A stretch of DNA of 64,000 nucleotides from Odoribacter sp. AF15-53 (GTDB taxonomy: Bacteria; Bacteroidota; Bacteroidia; Bacteroidales; Marinifilaceae), in contig NZ_QUHC01000010.1 of NCBI RefSeq assembly GCF_003479425.1, positions 1 through 64,000 on the forward strand. Reading direction: 5' to 3'. The notes beneath the pieces were generated by a model. The model saw nothing but the letters and a program-made list of their open reading frames with translations, was not told the DNA's origin and searched no databases. Position 1 is the stretch's first letter. Each line of letters starts with the position of its first letter. This document shows, piece after piece, positions 8,155 through 16,158 of the stretch. The translations under genes were made by a program, and so were the position numbers.

Positions 8155-8973
8155 ATGTTAAATTTCAAAAGGATGTATATGATCAGGATTAATGTTACAA
8201 TCGAAGTAGAGAGTGAAGTTCGTGGCCAAATAGTGGCACTTTTGAGCGAGATGTCTGAGCTTTCAAGACAGGAAAAAGGGTGCATCGGGTACGAAATACT
8301 TGAAAACAATCGTTTGGATAACGTGTTGATGATCATAGAAACTTGGGAAAACGAGGCGTTATTAGCTATTCACAAGGAAAGTGAGCATTTCACGAGGATC
8401 ATTCCCCGGGTGAGAGAGTTGGCGTCTGAAATGCGTAGCGAGAAGTTTACCGATATGGCTTCCGTGGGTGAGGCCATCGTGAATCGCCGGAGCGTGAAAC
8501 ATTTTTTACCGGAAAAGATTTGCGTGGAGACGATCGAACGATTGTTGAGAGCTGCCATGTATGCGCCATCGGTTAAGGATCGCCGTCCCTGGGAGTTTTT
8601 TGTTATCGAGGATGAAAAACACATTCACGAGTTGGTGACGACTTTGCCGGATGGGGCAGCTTTGAAGACCGCCCCGGTAGCCGTTCTGGTTTGTTGCAAT
8701 ACCCGTAAAGCGGGACTTGACGGGGGAAATTGGCCGCAGGAATTGGCCGCGTGCGTGCAAAATCTGATATTACAGGCTTATGGAGAGAAATTGGGTTCCA
8801 CGTGGGTGGGGATTTATCCTCAGATGCACCGGGTTCATCAAGTGAAAACCTTATTTCATCTATCCTCGGAATTCGTGCCTTTCGCGGTTGTCGCGATCGG
8901 GAAGTCAGCTGATGAGCATATTCCTGTACCAGAACGTTATGACCCTGTAAAAATACATTTTATCACTCGTTAA
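8155..8973 (+). CDS. fusion of antibiotic-biosynthesis-monooxygenase-like domain and nitroreductase
   Basis: 272 residues in two parts. Residues about 9-95 look like the ABM/YgiN ferredoxin-like fold (MIRINVTIEV start, ETWEN near residue 63, SEHF near 75). Residues about 105-272 form a nitroreductase-fold flavoprotein domain with the typical NRRSVKHF entry, the APS motif near 137 and RPWEF near 143. Nitroreductases use FMN and NAD(P)H to reduce quinones or nitro compounds. ABM domains act on small quinones or bind haem, so a joint quinone-handling job is plausible but inferred. The strong purine-rich site about 5 nt upstream supports the first ATG, although in-frame ATGs at 8173 and 8179 are possible. 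It is divergent from the SOD gene. Confidence 0.85.
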   Translation: MLNFKRMYMIRINVTIEVESEVRGQIVALLSEMSELSRQEKGCIGYEILENNRLDNVLMIIETWENEALLAIHKESEHFTRIIPRVRELASEMRSEKFTDMASVGEAIVNRRSVKHFLPEKICVETIERLLRAAMYAPSVKDRRPWEFFVIEDEKHIHELVTTLPDGAALKTAPVAVLVCCNTRKAGLDGGNWPQELAACVQNLILQAYGEKLGSTWVGIYPQMHRVHQVKTLFHLSSEFVPFAVVAIGKSADEHIPVPERYDPVKIHFITR

Positions 8974-9020
8974 AAATATTCATAAAAAAATCACTAAAAG
9001 GAGAACCTTTTCACGTTTTT

Positions 9021-9041
9021 GTTCGTTAAATTACTACGAAC
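9021..9041. promoter_or_regulatory. small inverted repeat upstream of YtxH gene
   Basis: GTTCGT (9021-9026) and ACGAAC (9036-9041) form a 6-bp inverted repeat with a 9-nt centre, ending 16 nt before the YtxH ATG. A further AAAAGG/CCTTTT pair just upstream may end the nitroreductase transcript. It could be an operator of the stress trio; evidence is structural only. Confidence 0.35.
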
Positions 9042-9057
9042 TTAAAAATCATAGAAT

Positions 9058-9321
9058 ATGAAACATGAAACTGCAAATTTACTACTGGGCCTGGGTATCG
9101 GTGCTGTAGTGGGAGTCGCTGTCGGTTATTTAATTGTAGCTGACAATCGTAAAAAATTAGCTGAAGAATTTGATCACGTCGTGTCTAAAGTGAAAGAAGA
9201 CGTGAAAGACGTTTACGCTAAGGCAAAAACCAAGGCTGACAACGTGAGAGAACATGTAACCGAGGATGTAAATCATGTAGCTGAAAAGGTTGCGGGGAAG
9301 ACGGCTGCCGAAACGAAGTAA
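9058..9321 (+). CDS. YtxH domain-containing protein
   Basis: 87 residues. An N-terminal membrane helix (residues about 7-27, Gly/Val-rich) is followed by a charged Lys/Asp/Val-rich amphipathic coiled tail. This is the layout of YtxH-like proteins, small membrane proteins often tied to general stress responses in Gram-positives and common in Bacteroidetes. No catalytic residues are expected. It is the first of three closely packed genes, with 6 nt separating it from the holin-like gene. The role is inferred only from family and context. Confidence 0.8.
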   Translation: MKHETANLLLGLGIGAVVGVAVGYLIVADNRKKLAEEFDHVVSKVKEDVKDVYAKAKTKADNVREHVTEDVNHVAEKVAGKTAAETK

Positions 9322-9327
9322 TAGCTT

Positions 9328-9741
9328 ATGGAGAACATTGCCGAGAAGACATTCGCCGAGTTGAAAGAAGATATTTCGACTTACGTGGAATTAAGGCTTG
9401 AGCTATTAAAACTAAATACCTACGAAAGGGTCGCCAAGACCATGGCGGTCTTTTCGTATGGTATTGTTTTGGTATTACTGGCTTTTTTCGCGATACTGTT
9501 TTTGTTTTTGGCGTTGGGCTTTTTCCTGGGAGAACTGTTGGGGAGTATGGCATTGGGTTTCGTGTTGGTGGTCGGGATGTACCTGTTGTTGTTCGGAATA
9601 ACGATGTTTTTCAGGGGAAAGATCACTTCCAAGGTAACCAACGAGATTATAACCGCTATGATGAGTAAAGATGAAAAAGATGATGAAGAAGCAACCCACT
9701 CCGCTGGAAATATTAATGGCGGAACAGCGACGGGTGCGTGA
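9328..9741 (+). CDS. putative holin-like membrane protein (holin superfamily III / phage holin X type)
   Basis: 137 residues with an N-terminal amphipathic helix (AELKEDISTYVELRLELLKL), two strong membrane helices at about 48-70 and 75-97, and a charged Asp/Glu/Lys C-terminus. This is the usual shape of the actinobacterial-holin-X superfamily proteins that sit beside YtxH in many non-phage genomes. There is no phage gene nearby, so a membrane stress or envelope role is more likely than lysis. Its last 71 nt overlap the start of the next gene in another frame. Confidence 0.75.
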   Translation: MENIAEKTFAELKEDISTYVELRLELLKLNTYERVAKTMAVFSYGIVLVLLAFFAILFLFLALGFFLGELLGSMALGFVLVVGMYLLLFGITMFFRGKITSKVTNEIITAMMSKDEKDDEEATHSAGNINGGTATGA

Positions 9742-10012
9742 GAGTTGCCGGGTGCAAGAGCAAAAGATAAACGAGGATTTTAAATATATACATCGTCATT
9801 CCGGGCGTATATTTTTCGCGGGGATATCCTCGCTATTCTTCTCCAAACCGGCAGAAGTTATTGAAAATAACGAGCCGGAGGAAAGGAGCGAACAAGTGCC
9901 ATTCATCGGGATGATGCTAAAGAATTTTTCTCCTTTATTGTGGGAAGCAGCACTACCTATTCTTTTGCGTTGGGGAATGGGACGAATCGGTAAACTGTTT
10001 AAAAAGAATTGA
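9671..10012 (+). CDS. hypothetical protein overlapping the holin-like gene
   Basis: 113 residues, unrecognised. It begins inside the C-terminal codons of the preceding gene (71-nt overlap; ATGs at 9680 or 9683 would shorten this by 9-12 nt). The N-terminal half is charged and likely helical. The C-terminal part has a hydrophobic, Trp-containing stretch (SPLLWEAALPILLRWGMGRIGKLF) that may be a membrane-anchoring helix. Its tight coupling with the YtxH and holin-like genes suggests one operon and a common membrane function. It ends 335 nt before the MATE gene. Confidence 0.7.
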   Translation: MKKMMKKQPTPLEILMAEQRRVRESCRVQEQKINEDFKYIHRHSGRIFFAGISSLFFSKPAEVIENNEPEERSEQVPFIGMMLKNFSPLLWEAALPILLRWGMGRIGKLFKKN

Positions 10013-10346
10013 AAAAAGAGTCCATAAAGTTTATAAAGTCCATTTCAGAGAAATGTAGAATTTAAAATTTGGAATGAAAAAAGCGTCAGCCTTGTGCGGT
10101 GGGAATCTAAAATCTAAAATCTAAAATGGATAGGATCATTTTATCGGAAATCATAAATCAAGAAATTAATCAGGATTATTGATCAATAAATTAATTGAAT
10201 CTAAAATTTAAAATTTAAAATCTAAAATATCCCGGTCTTTTGTTACTTTTGTAATTCCGTCTAAATCTTGTTTTCTGGAAATTGTTATATCGTTCGTGAT
10301 ATTCCTGTCAAGAGGTGGAGAATTTAAAAAAGGAGGATCAGAAGTT
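10013..10346. repeat. intergenic spacer with two low-complexity repeat families
   Basis: The spacer carries a GTCCATAAAGT-type repeat (10020-10043) and two blocks of TCTAAAA/TTTAAAA heptads (about 10105-10128 and 10199-10230). Near its end are a TACTTTTG -7 promoter element (10244-10251) and the AGGAGG ribosome-binding site (10331-10336) of the MATE gene. No gene is evident. Confidence 0.6.
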
Positions 10347-11714
10347 ATGTCAAGTACAAGTGCATCGCATATTTTAGAGACCAAACCGGTCGGAAAATTA
10401 TTATTACAGTATTCTATACCTGCTATAATAGGGATGACGGTGACGTCATTGTATAATATTATAGACAGTGTTTTTATCGGTCATGGGGTAGGTCCTCTGG
10501 CGATATCGGGGTTGGCGATTACCTTTCCTTTGATGAACTTGATCATTGCTTTTTCAACGCTGGTGGGAATCGGTGGTGCGACAATCAGTTCGATTTTTCT
10601 CGGACAGAAAGATACGGAGAAAACCACGGCTGTTTTGGGGAACGTGGTTCTGTTAAGCGTGATTAATGGTTTTTGTTTCGGGGGATTGACCTTGATCTTC
10701 TTGGATCCGATATTACACTTCTTCGGGGCTAGTCCGGCAACCTTACCTTATGCAAGGGATTTCATGCAGGTTATATTAATGGGGAACCCGATAGCGTTTA
10801 TGTTTATCGGGTTGAACAACGTGATGCGGGCCACGGGCTATCCCCGGAAAGCCATGTTGACCTCTTTGTTGACCGTGTTCGCGAATATCATATTGGCCCC
10901 GATATTTATCTTCCATTTGGAGTGGGGTATTCGGGGGGCCGCGTTAGCCACGGTAATTTCTCAATCCATCGGTTTGATATGGATATTGATTCATTATTTG
11001 AATAAGAACACCTCCGTGCGTTTTAAACCGGGAATTTTCAAGTTGAGGGGACGGATTATCATGAGTATCTTTTCTATCGGGATGTCTCCTTTCCTGATGA
11101 ACGTGTGCGCTAGTACGGTGGTTATTATCCTGAACAATAGTTTTATGCGCTATGGTGGGGATTTGGCTATCGGGGCTTACGGGATCGTGAACCGGGTGCT
11201 GACGTTGTTTGTCATGATTGAAATCGGGGTAACCCAAGGGATGCAGCCGGTTGTCGGGTATAATTACGGGGCGCTACTTTTTGACCGTGTTCGTAAGACC
11301 TTGCGTTACGCGTTGATCGCGGGTGTTTCGATCACGACTTTCGGGTTTCTGATGAGTCAATTGTTCCCAGAGGCGATCGTGGGTATGTTCACGGATAATC
11401 ACGAATTGACGGAACTCTCGAAGTTCGGGTTACGCGTGACCTGTTTGGTGTTTCCTCTTGCCGGCTGCCAGATCATTATCACGAATTTCTTTCAATCTAT
11501 CGGAAAAGCGAAAGTTTCTATATTCCTTTCGCTTTCTCGCCAGTTGCTTTTCCTGATCCCGTTCCTGTTGATATTACCTCGTTTCTGGGGAATTACCGGG
11601 GTATGGGCCAGTATGCCCATGGCTGATTTTATTTCTTTCGCGATCACGATCGGGACATTATTGTATTTTATCAAAAAAGGGCTTTTGTTTAAAACGAATA
11701 AAATAGTAGAATGA
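10347..11714 (+). CDS. MATE family efflux transporter
   Basis: 455 residues from the ATG at 10347, chosen because a perfect AGGAGG lies 10 nt upstream. The longer ORF from 10296 would place this site inside the coding region. About twelve membrane helices form two MatE repeats. The N-terminal motif with SIPAIIGM and the IDSVFIGHG stretch near residue 37 are family-typical. MATE pumps export cationic drugs, dyes or metabolites using Na+ or H+. The stop codon overlaps the start of the deformylase gene (ATGA), so the two are translationally coupled. Substrate unknown. Confidence 0.92.
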   Translation: MSSTSASHILETKPVGKLLLQYSIPAIIGMTVTSLYNIIDSVFIGHGVGPLAISGLAITFPLMNLIIAFSTLVGIGGATISSIFLGQKDTEKTTAVLGNVVLLSVINGFCFGGLTLIFLDPILHFFGASPATLPYARDFMQVILMGNPIAFMFIGLNNVMRATGYPRKAMLTSLLTVFANIILAPIFIFHLEWGIRGAALATVISQSIGLIWILIHYLNKNTSVRFKPGIFKLRGRIIMSIFSIGMSPFLMNVCASTVVIILNNSFMRYGGDLAIGAYGIVNRVLTLFVMIEIGVTQGMQPVVGYNYGALLFDRVRKTLRYALIAGVSITTFGFLMSQLFPEAIVGMFTDNHELTELSKFGLRVTCLVFPLAGCQIIITNFFQSIGKAKVSIFLSLSRQLLFLIPFLLILPRFWGITGVWASMPMADFISFAITIGTLLYFIKKGLLFKTNKIVE

Positions 11715-12307
11715 GAATAAGAGTATTGCTATTGTGTACCCTTGTTGGGATATGTTTTTTCTCGTGTGGTGAGTCCGGTTCTTTTACGCGAGAAGAACGG
11801 GAACGGATCGGGTTGTCGGGGGAAGCGGGTATTATGCCTTTGTTTCTGGTGACAAACTCCGCGGATTCCTTGTTTTTGCGATTACAAGCGAAAGAACTGG
11901 GGCGTGAGGAAATGGAGACGGAGAGTTTCCGGGTTTTGAAATCCCGTATGCTTGCCACCGTGAACGATACCTTAAATCAAGGGGTGGGGATCGCTGCTCC
12001 CCAAGTGGGGATTTCCCGTCAGTTAGTAGCCGTGCAACGCTTGGATAAGGCGGGCGAGCCTTTCGAATTTTACGTGAATCCTGAAATTATTTATTATTCA
12101 AAAGATACGGTTATCGGGCAGGAGGGATGTTTATCTATTCCTGATCGGGCGGGAGAAGTTTACCGGTCGACGAAAATCATCGTGCGCTACCGGGATGAGC
12201 TTTCGTTTGAATGGCGACAAGATACCGTGAAAGAATATACGGCCCGGATTTTTCAACACGAGATCGATCATCTGAAAGGGATTTTGTACACGGATTATCT
12301 TCCGTAG
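11711..12307 (+). CDS. def: peptide deformylase with lipoprotein-type signal sequence
   Basis: 198 residues. The three deformylase motifs are intact: GVGIAAPQ at 91-98, EGCLS at 138-142 with metal ligand Cys140, and QHEIDH at 182-187 with His183, catalytic Glu184 and His187. Deformylase removes the formyl group from new N-terminal Met in the cytoplasm. Here residues 1-19 form a hydrophobic leader ending in FFSC, a plausible lipobox, followed by about 25 extra residues. If the leader works, the enzyme is exported and cannot act on nascent chains. The alternative is that a later in-frame start is used, but no Met precedes the catalytic core until Met42. It overlaps the MATE stop by 4 nt. Confidence 0.88.
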   Translation: MRIRVLLLCTLVGICFFSCGESGSFTREERERIGLSGEAGIMPLFLVTNSADSLFLRLQAKELGREEMETESFRVLKSRMLATVNDTLNQGVGIAAPQVGISRQLVAVQRLDKAGEPFEFYVNPEIIYYSKDTVIGQEGCLSIPDRAGEVYRSTKIIVRYRDELSFEWRQDTVKEYTARIFQHEIDHLKGILYTDYLP

Positions 12308-12771
12308 CTTAGGAGAATTAGTTTATGAATTTTAGAGAAGTTAGGGGTGAGATACTCCTGAGATCAGGCATCAAAGGCGAGACATAGACAAGATAAAGAC
12401 GAGACAAAGACTAGTTAGATCGTCTTTGTCCCCGTGGTGTACTATTTTTATAGTTTTTTTGCGTGCTGATCAGTTCATTATCAGGGTTTAAATTGAGATT
12501 GAAAATTATACTCTTTGTAGTTTTACATTTTATTACCTTGGGATGAAGTAAATTTACGTGTAACGTTATTTTTTGCGAACCTACAAATTTTATTGAAAAC
12601 GTCATTTCTACTTTAATTTTATTTGAACAAGTGTATGAAAAAAATCTTTTTATATCATGATGAATTATTTATTTAGTAATGCATTAATATGAAATTATTT
12701 AGAATTTGTAAAATTTATCCCCCCTAAATATTCATTCATGCGTTTTTATAGAAAGGAATAAAATATATAAA
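12308..12771. other. AT-rich intergenic region before the lipoprotein patch
   Basis: 464 nt with no convincing gene. It holds a hairpin with 9-bp arms GACAAAGAC (12403-12411) and GTCTTTGTC (12422-12430), then strongly AT-rich sequence. A 64-codon minus-strand ORF (12411-12605) and a 13-codon plus-strand ORF at 12633 exist. Neither has a recognisable domain or start context, and I do not call them. The drop in GC starts here and continues to about 14.9 kb. Confidence 0.6.
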
Positions 12772-13539
12772 ATGGAAAGGCGTAATTTATTTGTATTAGT
12801 AATAATTGTTATTTGCTCGTTTTCGTGTAAAAATAGCAAAAGGCCCGATGATTGTTTTGTATATATTGGAGGGATTTTTTTTGAAACCTCACGAATAGAA
12901 TGGGGACAAATACAAGCTGGTAAGCGATATAATAAGTTAATAAAAGTGTATAATCCAAACTCTCAGGATATTACTTTTACTTTTAATGAGATAATTCCAT
13001 ATGTTGAGATAAAGCAAGCTCATGATAATAGGGATAGAGAGTTCAGAGATATACTTATTCCTGCTCATTCATGTGATTCACTTTTGATTATTCTTACGGC
13101 ACCTGATTCGATAGGTTATTTTTCTAAAAATATTCATATAAAAGTAAATACCGAAATATATTTGAAACCAATAGAGTTATTTGCTACAGTTATAGAAAGT
13201 TTTGAAAATCAAGATATTGAAAAAACTCCAACACTTGAGGTCAAGTACGATATATTTTGTTTTGACACGTTATCTCAAAAAAATAAAATTGAAGCATCGT
13301 TTCCGATAAAGAATACTGGAAATAGAGATTTAATAATTAGAAAGGTTGAAACAACGTGTACTTGTACTTATTGTAGTTTGACAAAGAACGTAATAAAACC
13401 AGGTGAATCAGTAGTTCTAGAAGTTATTTTTAATCCTGCAAATCGATTCGGAGTTCAATATAAATATGTAAGAATATTCTCAAATGACCCTAAACGACCT
13501 CTTTTAGAGTTTACTATTAAAGGATTTGTTAAAGAGTGA
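12772..13539 (+). CDS. DUF1573-containing lipoprotein
   Basis: 255 residues. A signal peptide ends in SFSC (lipobox Cys19), so it is an exported lipoprotein. Residues about 35-140 and 150-253 are two beta-sandwich modules of Ig/MSP type. The C-terminal one matches the DUF1573 pattern: IKNTGNRDL, a Cys-rich turn TTCTCTYC, IKPGES near residue 219, then SNDPKRP near 241. DUF1573 proteins are common in Bacteroidetes surface loci; their biochemical role is unknown. Base composition is far more AT-rich than flanking genes. It lies 18 nt before the next lipoprotein and probably forms an operon with both following genes. Confidence 0.8.
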   Translation: MERRNLFVLVIIVICSFSCKNSKRPDDCFVYIGGIFFETSRIEWGQIQAGKRYNKLIKVYNPNSQDITFTFNEIIPYVEIKQAHDNRDREFRDILIPAHSCDSLLIILTAPDSIGYFSKNIHIKVNTEIYLKPIELFATVIESFENQDIEKTPTLEVKYDIFCFDTLSQKNKIEASFPIKNTGNRDLIIRKVETTCTCTYCSLTKNVIKPGESVVLEVIFNPANRFGVQYKYVRIFSNDPKRPLLEFTIKGFVKE

Positions 13540-13557
13540 AAATTTCTAAGTTTAAAA

Positions 13558-14418
13558 ATGTTGCCTATGAAAATGAATGAATTCAATTTTAGTTTTAGTG
13601 TGGCTACCTTGTTGGTAATTACCATACTTATGATGAGTTGTGAAAAAAATGATTTAGATAATTGTAATACAATTCAGGAAAATCTATTTTCTCAACTATA
13701 TGTTGATTCTGCTTATTTGGAAATCGAAGGTAACTTGTATGATCCTGAAATAATCTGGGGAAATGTCGATGTTTACCTTTCAGCTTTTGAGCGTATGCAA
13801 AGTCATTTGAAATTTAAAGATAATCATTTGTATTGGGACTTTGAACGTGCTTCAGATATAAAAGTATCTGAGAATATTTATAATTATGTCATTGATAATT
13901 GGAAATCTAAAAATGAAATGATTAATGCGGGTACTCATAAATTAATGTTTAGTGAAAGAGGAGATTATAATGTTATTCCTATTTTAGACGAAAAATTGAG
14001 TAGGGCCTCATCTCCAGAATTACCAGTGTTTAGGGAGGTTTTATGGTTTGGACAGCATAGGGATAACATGATAAAACTTTCTAGGATTTGGTCTTATTAT
14101 GGACCAGATAGAAAAGTTGATTACACGAATTTAAATAAAGTGATAGATATACCTAATTCAGGATTTCATGGGGATGGTGCAGGTGATGTTTCAATCAGGG
14201 GAGAAGGAACAACAGCAAAAGGAGGTTACTGGGGATATTATTGTTGTAATGCTTGCGCCTTTAATAAGGCAGATAAGTATGGTTGTTATTTTAATGAAAT
14301 GGCTGGTTGGAATCATAGGGAAGAATTGAATACTTTTTATGAAATAATTCAAAATGTGAGTATACTGCCTTTAATAACTCTTCGGAATAGACGTATTTTT
14401 GAAGTGTATGGATATTAA
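13558..14418 (+). CDS. hypothetical lipoprotein, paralogue of the next gene
   Basis: 286 residues, function unknown. The hydrophobic leader ends in MMSC, a plausible lipobox (Cys28). ATGs at 13567 and 13573 could be the true start. Residues about 50-135 share a clear pattern with the following protein: a GNL-DP--W-N-DVY block, an ERM--HL block and a VSEN-Y-Y block ending in a Lys-Leu-Met-Phe strand. Beyond that, this protein alone has about 140 more residues with a GDGAGD loop, then a segment dense in Gly, Tyr, Trp and Cys (GGYWGYYCCNACAF). AT-rich codon use suggests transfer or relaxed selection. Confidence 0.75.
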   Translation: MLPMKMNEFNFSFSVATLLVITILMMSCEKNDLDNCNTIQENLFSQLYVDSAYLEIEGNLYDPEIIWGNVDVYLSAFERMQSHLKFKDNHLYWDFERASDIKVSENIYNYVIDNWKSKNEMINAGTHKLMFSERGDYNVIPILDEKLSRASSPELPVFREVLWFGQHRDNMIKLSRIWSYYGPDRKVDYTNLNKVIDIPNSGFHGDGAGDVSIRGEGTTAKGGYWGYYCCNACAFNKADKYGCYFNEMAGWNHREELNTFYEIIQNVSILPLITLRNRRIFEVYGY

Positions 14419-14429
14419 TAATAATTGAG

Positions 14430-14861
14430 ATGAGGAAAGTTATTCAAATCAGTATCGTGTATATTCTTTTGCTTTGTGCTAGTTGTTCTTATTTTTCTAA
14501 AAACCGAGCAAATGATATAGAGAGAATGAACAAGGATTCTGTCTTTTTAGACATAAAAGGTAATCTGTTAGAAGATCCAAGTTTGTTATGGAAAAATAAA
14601 GATGTCTATGATAAAGCGTTGGAACGTATGGAGAAACATTTATCTATTGTAAATGGTCGTTTTAAATGGGATATAACTAGTGGTAAGTCTATTAATGTGT
14701 CAGAAAATCTATATGATTATATTGTTCAATATTGGAATCATGAAAATAGTTTACTGGAAGATGAAGATTATATGATACTTCGTTTTAAAGCTAATAAGCG
14801 TTGTTTGGTTGTACCTAAAACTACACAGAAAGACACTATTAAGTGGGAAAGAATAGATTAA
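14430..14861 (+). CDS. hypothetical lipoprotein, short paralogue
   Basis: 143 residues, function unknown. The signal peptide ends in CASC (lipobox). The mature part corresponds to only the N-terminal domain of the preceding 286-residue protein, including GNLLEDPSLLW, ALERMEKHL and NVSENLYDYI. It therefore looks like a tandem duplicate lacking the C-terminal Cys/Gly/Trp-rich half, either never acquired or lost. It starts 11 nt after the paralogue stop and probably shares its transcript. A stem with TCTTTGCC/GGCAAAGA (14917-14949) follows. Confidence 0.75.
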   Translation: MRKVIQISIVYILLLCASCSYFSKNRANDIERMNKDSVFLDIKGNLLEDPSLLWKNKDVYDKALERMEKHLSIVNGRFKWDITSGKSINVSENLYDYIVQYWNHENSLLEDEDYMILRFKANKRCLVVPKTTQKDTIKWERID

Positions 14862-15014
14862 TTTATCTTTTGGTTGCTAGAGTTGATTCAAGAATATATT
14901 TATAAAAAATGTTGTTTCTTTGCCTACGTTTTTTTACTGTGGGCAAAGATTTTTAGTTTGTTGAGTGATAATAATATATTCTCAGAGATACCATGAAGCT
15001 CGTGTTATAGATAA

Positions 15015-15045
15015 AAAACGGGTCCTTTTTTCGAGAACCCGTTTT
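15015..15045. terminator. bidirectional terminator
   Basis: Arms AAAACGGGT (15015-15023) and ACCCGTTTT (15037-15045) lie between the convergent lipoprotein patch and the 102-residue minus-strand gene, with T-rich sequence on both sides. Confidence 0.75.
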
Positions 15046-15061
15046 CTTTGTCTAAAAATGT

Positions 15062-15370
15062 CTATTCGTCAAGCGTCACGGCCCCGGAGAGCGCAACCGC
15101 TTCTTTATTACGGAAAATCATGATCGGTGATACCGCCTCGTAGGCCGACATGATGTACTCGAAGAGTTGTGCCGTCACCAGTTTTCCGCGTTCTGCCAAA
15201 GAGAGTTTCAATTTCATACCTGTGTTATCGTCCTCGGATTTTTGTAATTCGGAGAGTCCCAGGAATTGTTTAGTTTCTAAAAAGTATTGCACCCGGTGCA
15301 ATTCTTCCGGTTCGAAGAATAATTCATAATTTTTTTCTTCCCGATTCTTACTGAATAAAGTTGTTTTCAT
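15062..15370 (-). CDS. hypothetical protein
   Basis: 102 residues from the ATG at 15370. The longer ORF adds 41 residues that include a Thr/His-rich run unlikely to be protein-coding. It is soluble, with Glu/Leu/Lys-rich likely helices and no signal peptide. I recognise no family. Upstream, the hairpin GTATCTTGT/ACAAGATAC (15453-15478) separates it from the small minus-strand gene at 15500; that hairpin lacks a T-run, so it may be regulatory. Confidence 0.6.
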   Translation of the reverse strand: MKTTLFSKNREEKNYELFFEPEELHRVQYFLETKQFLGLSELQKSEDDNTGMKLKLSLAERGKLVTAQLFEYIMSAYEAVSPIMIFRNKEAVALSGAVTLDE

Positions 15371-15499
15371 TTTCTTGTGTGTTGTGTGTGTATATATATA
15401 CAACGTTCCCAGCGTTGCTCTGTTTTTAATAAAGGATAACACTTGCGTGTATGTATCTTGTTTTTTTATACAAGATACGTGCCATATATGCACCTTGAA

Positions 15500-15874
15500 T
15501 CAAATGATTAGCAGACAGAGTTCATGAAAATATCGCTCGGGTTGCGATATGAATACATCATGTGTCCCCGTGTGTGCTGCCTCCGTATTCGTGGTAAGAC
15601 TTTCACTCGCGTCTTTGAAGACCCCGTCCAGCATGACTCGTACCCGGCATGGAAGTTCTGATCTCGTCATGCTCACAAGAGAGGTGCGGATCAGCGGACT
15701 GGAATAGGGATTTTGAAAATCCTGATCCTGTCCTTTGCTTATGGAATCTTGTAGTTGCGATAATTGGTAAGTTACGATAGTGTGTTGTGATTCATTCATA
15801 ATCAACCCCATGGCAACATTACTGAGCTGTGTTACCACAAGAATGAGGATGCTATGTAATATGAATCTTATCAT
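15500..15874 (-). CDS. hypothetical exported protein
   Basis: 124 residues, unrecognised. The first about 23 residues are hydrophobic (ILHSILILVVTQL) and could be a signal peptide or anchor. The remainder is polar, Ser/Thr/Gln-rich with no motif. It lies upstream of the 102-residue gene on the same strand. Coding status is uncertain because there is no homology that I can recognise and no clear promoter. Confidence 0.45.
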   Translation of the reverse strand: MIRFILHSILILVVTQLSNVAMGLIMNESQHTIVTYQLSQLQDSISKGQDQDFQNPYSSPLIRTSLVSMTRSELPCRVRVMLDGVFKDASESLTTNTEAAHTGTHDVFISQPERYFHELCLLII

Positions 15875-16121
15875 ACTTATGTGTTTGTTCCAAATTTAAA
15901 AAATAAAAATGTTATATGCAATGATTTTTCTTCTTTTTTCTGCATGCTTGTACCAAAATAAGTATATTTACTACCAGAAATTATTTTTTTGTTTTGAAAA
16001 GGTTACAAATTAACATTTGGGGTTGCGTTTCAACGATACCCATTCATGTACAAATGGTGTAGAATTATTACCCATTTTTATTTTTTACGATATAAATTAA
16101 TACAAGGTTGGGAATAATCAA

Positions 16122-16129
16122 TATATTTG
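16122..16129 (+). promoter_or_regulatory. TAnnTTTG -7 element before GNAT gene
   Basis: TATATTTG lies 29 nt before the ATG at 16159. No clear TTTG lies 19-21 nt upstream. The 284-nt spacer 15875-16158 otherwise holds only AT-rich sequence with no visible gene. Confidence 0.45.
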
Positions 16130-16158
16130 AGCTCGTTAACAATTTATAGACAGGCGTT

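Noticed and set aside
9328..9741. prophage holin and lysis cassette
   Set aside because: No endolysin, capsid or integrase gene nearby; the neighbour is YtxH, as in chromosomal stress clusters.
12411..12605. 64-codon minus-strand ORF in the AT-rich spacer
   Set aside because: No signal sequence, no family resemblance and no promoter; open reading is expected by chance in AT-rich DNA.
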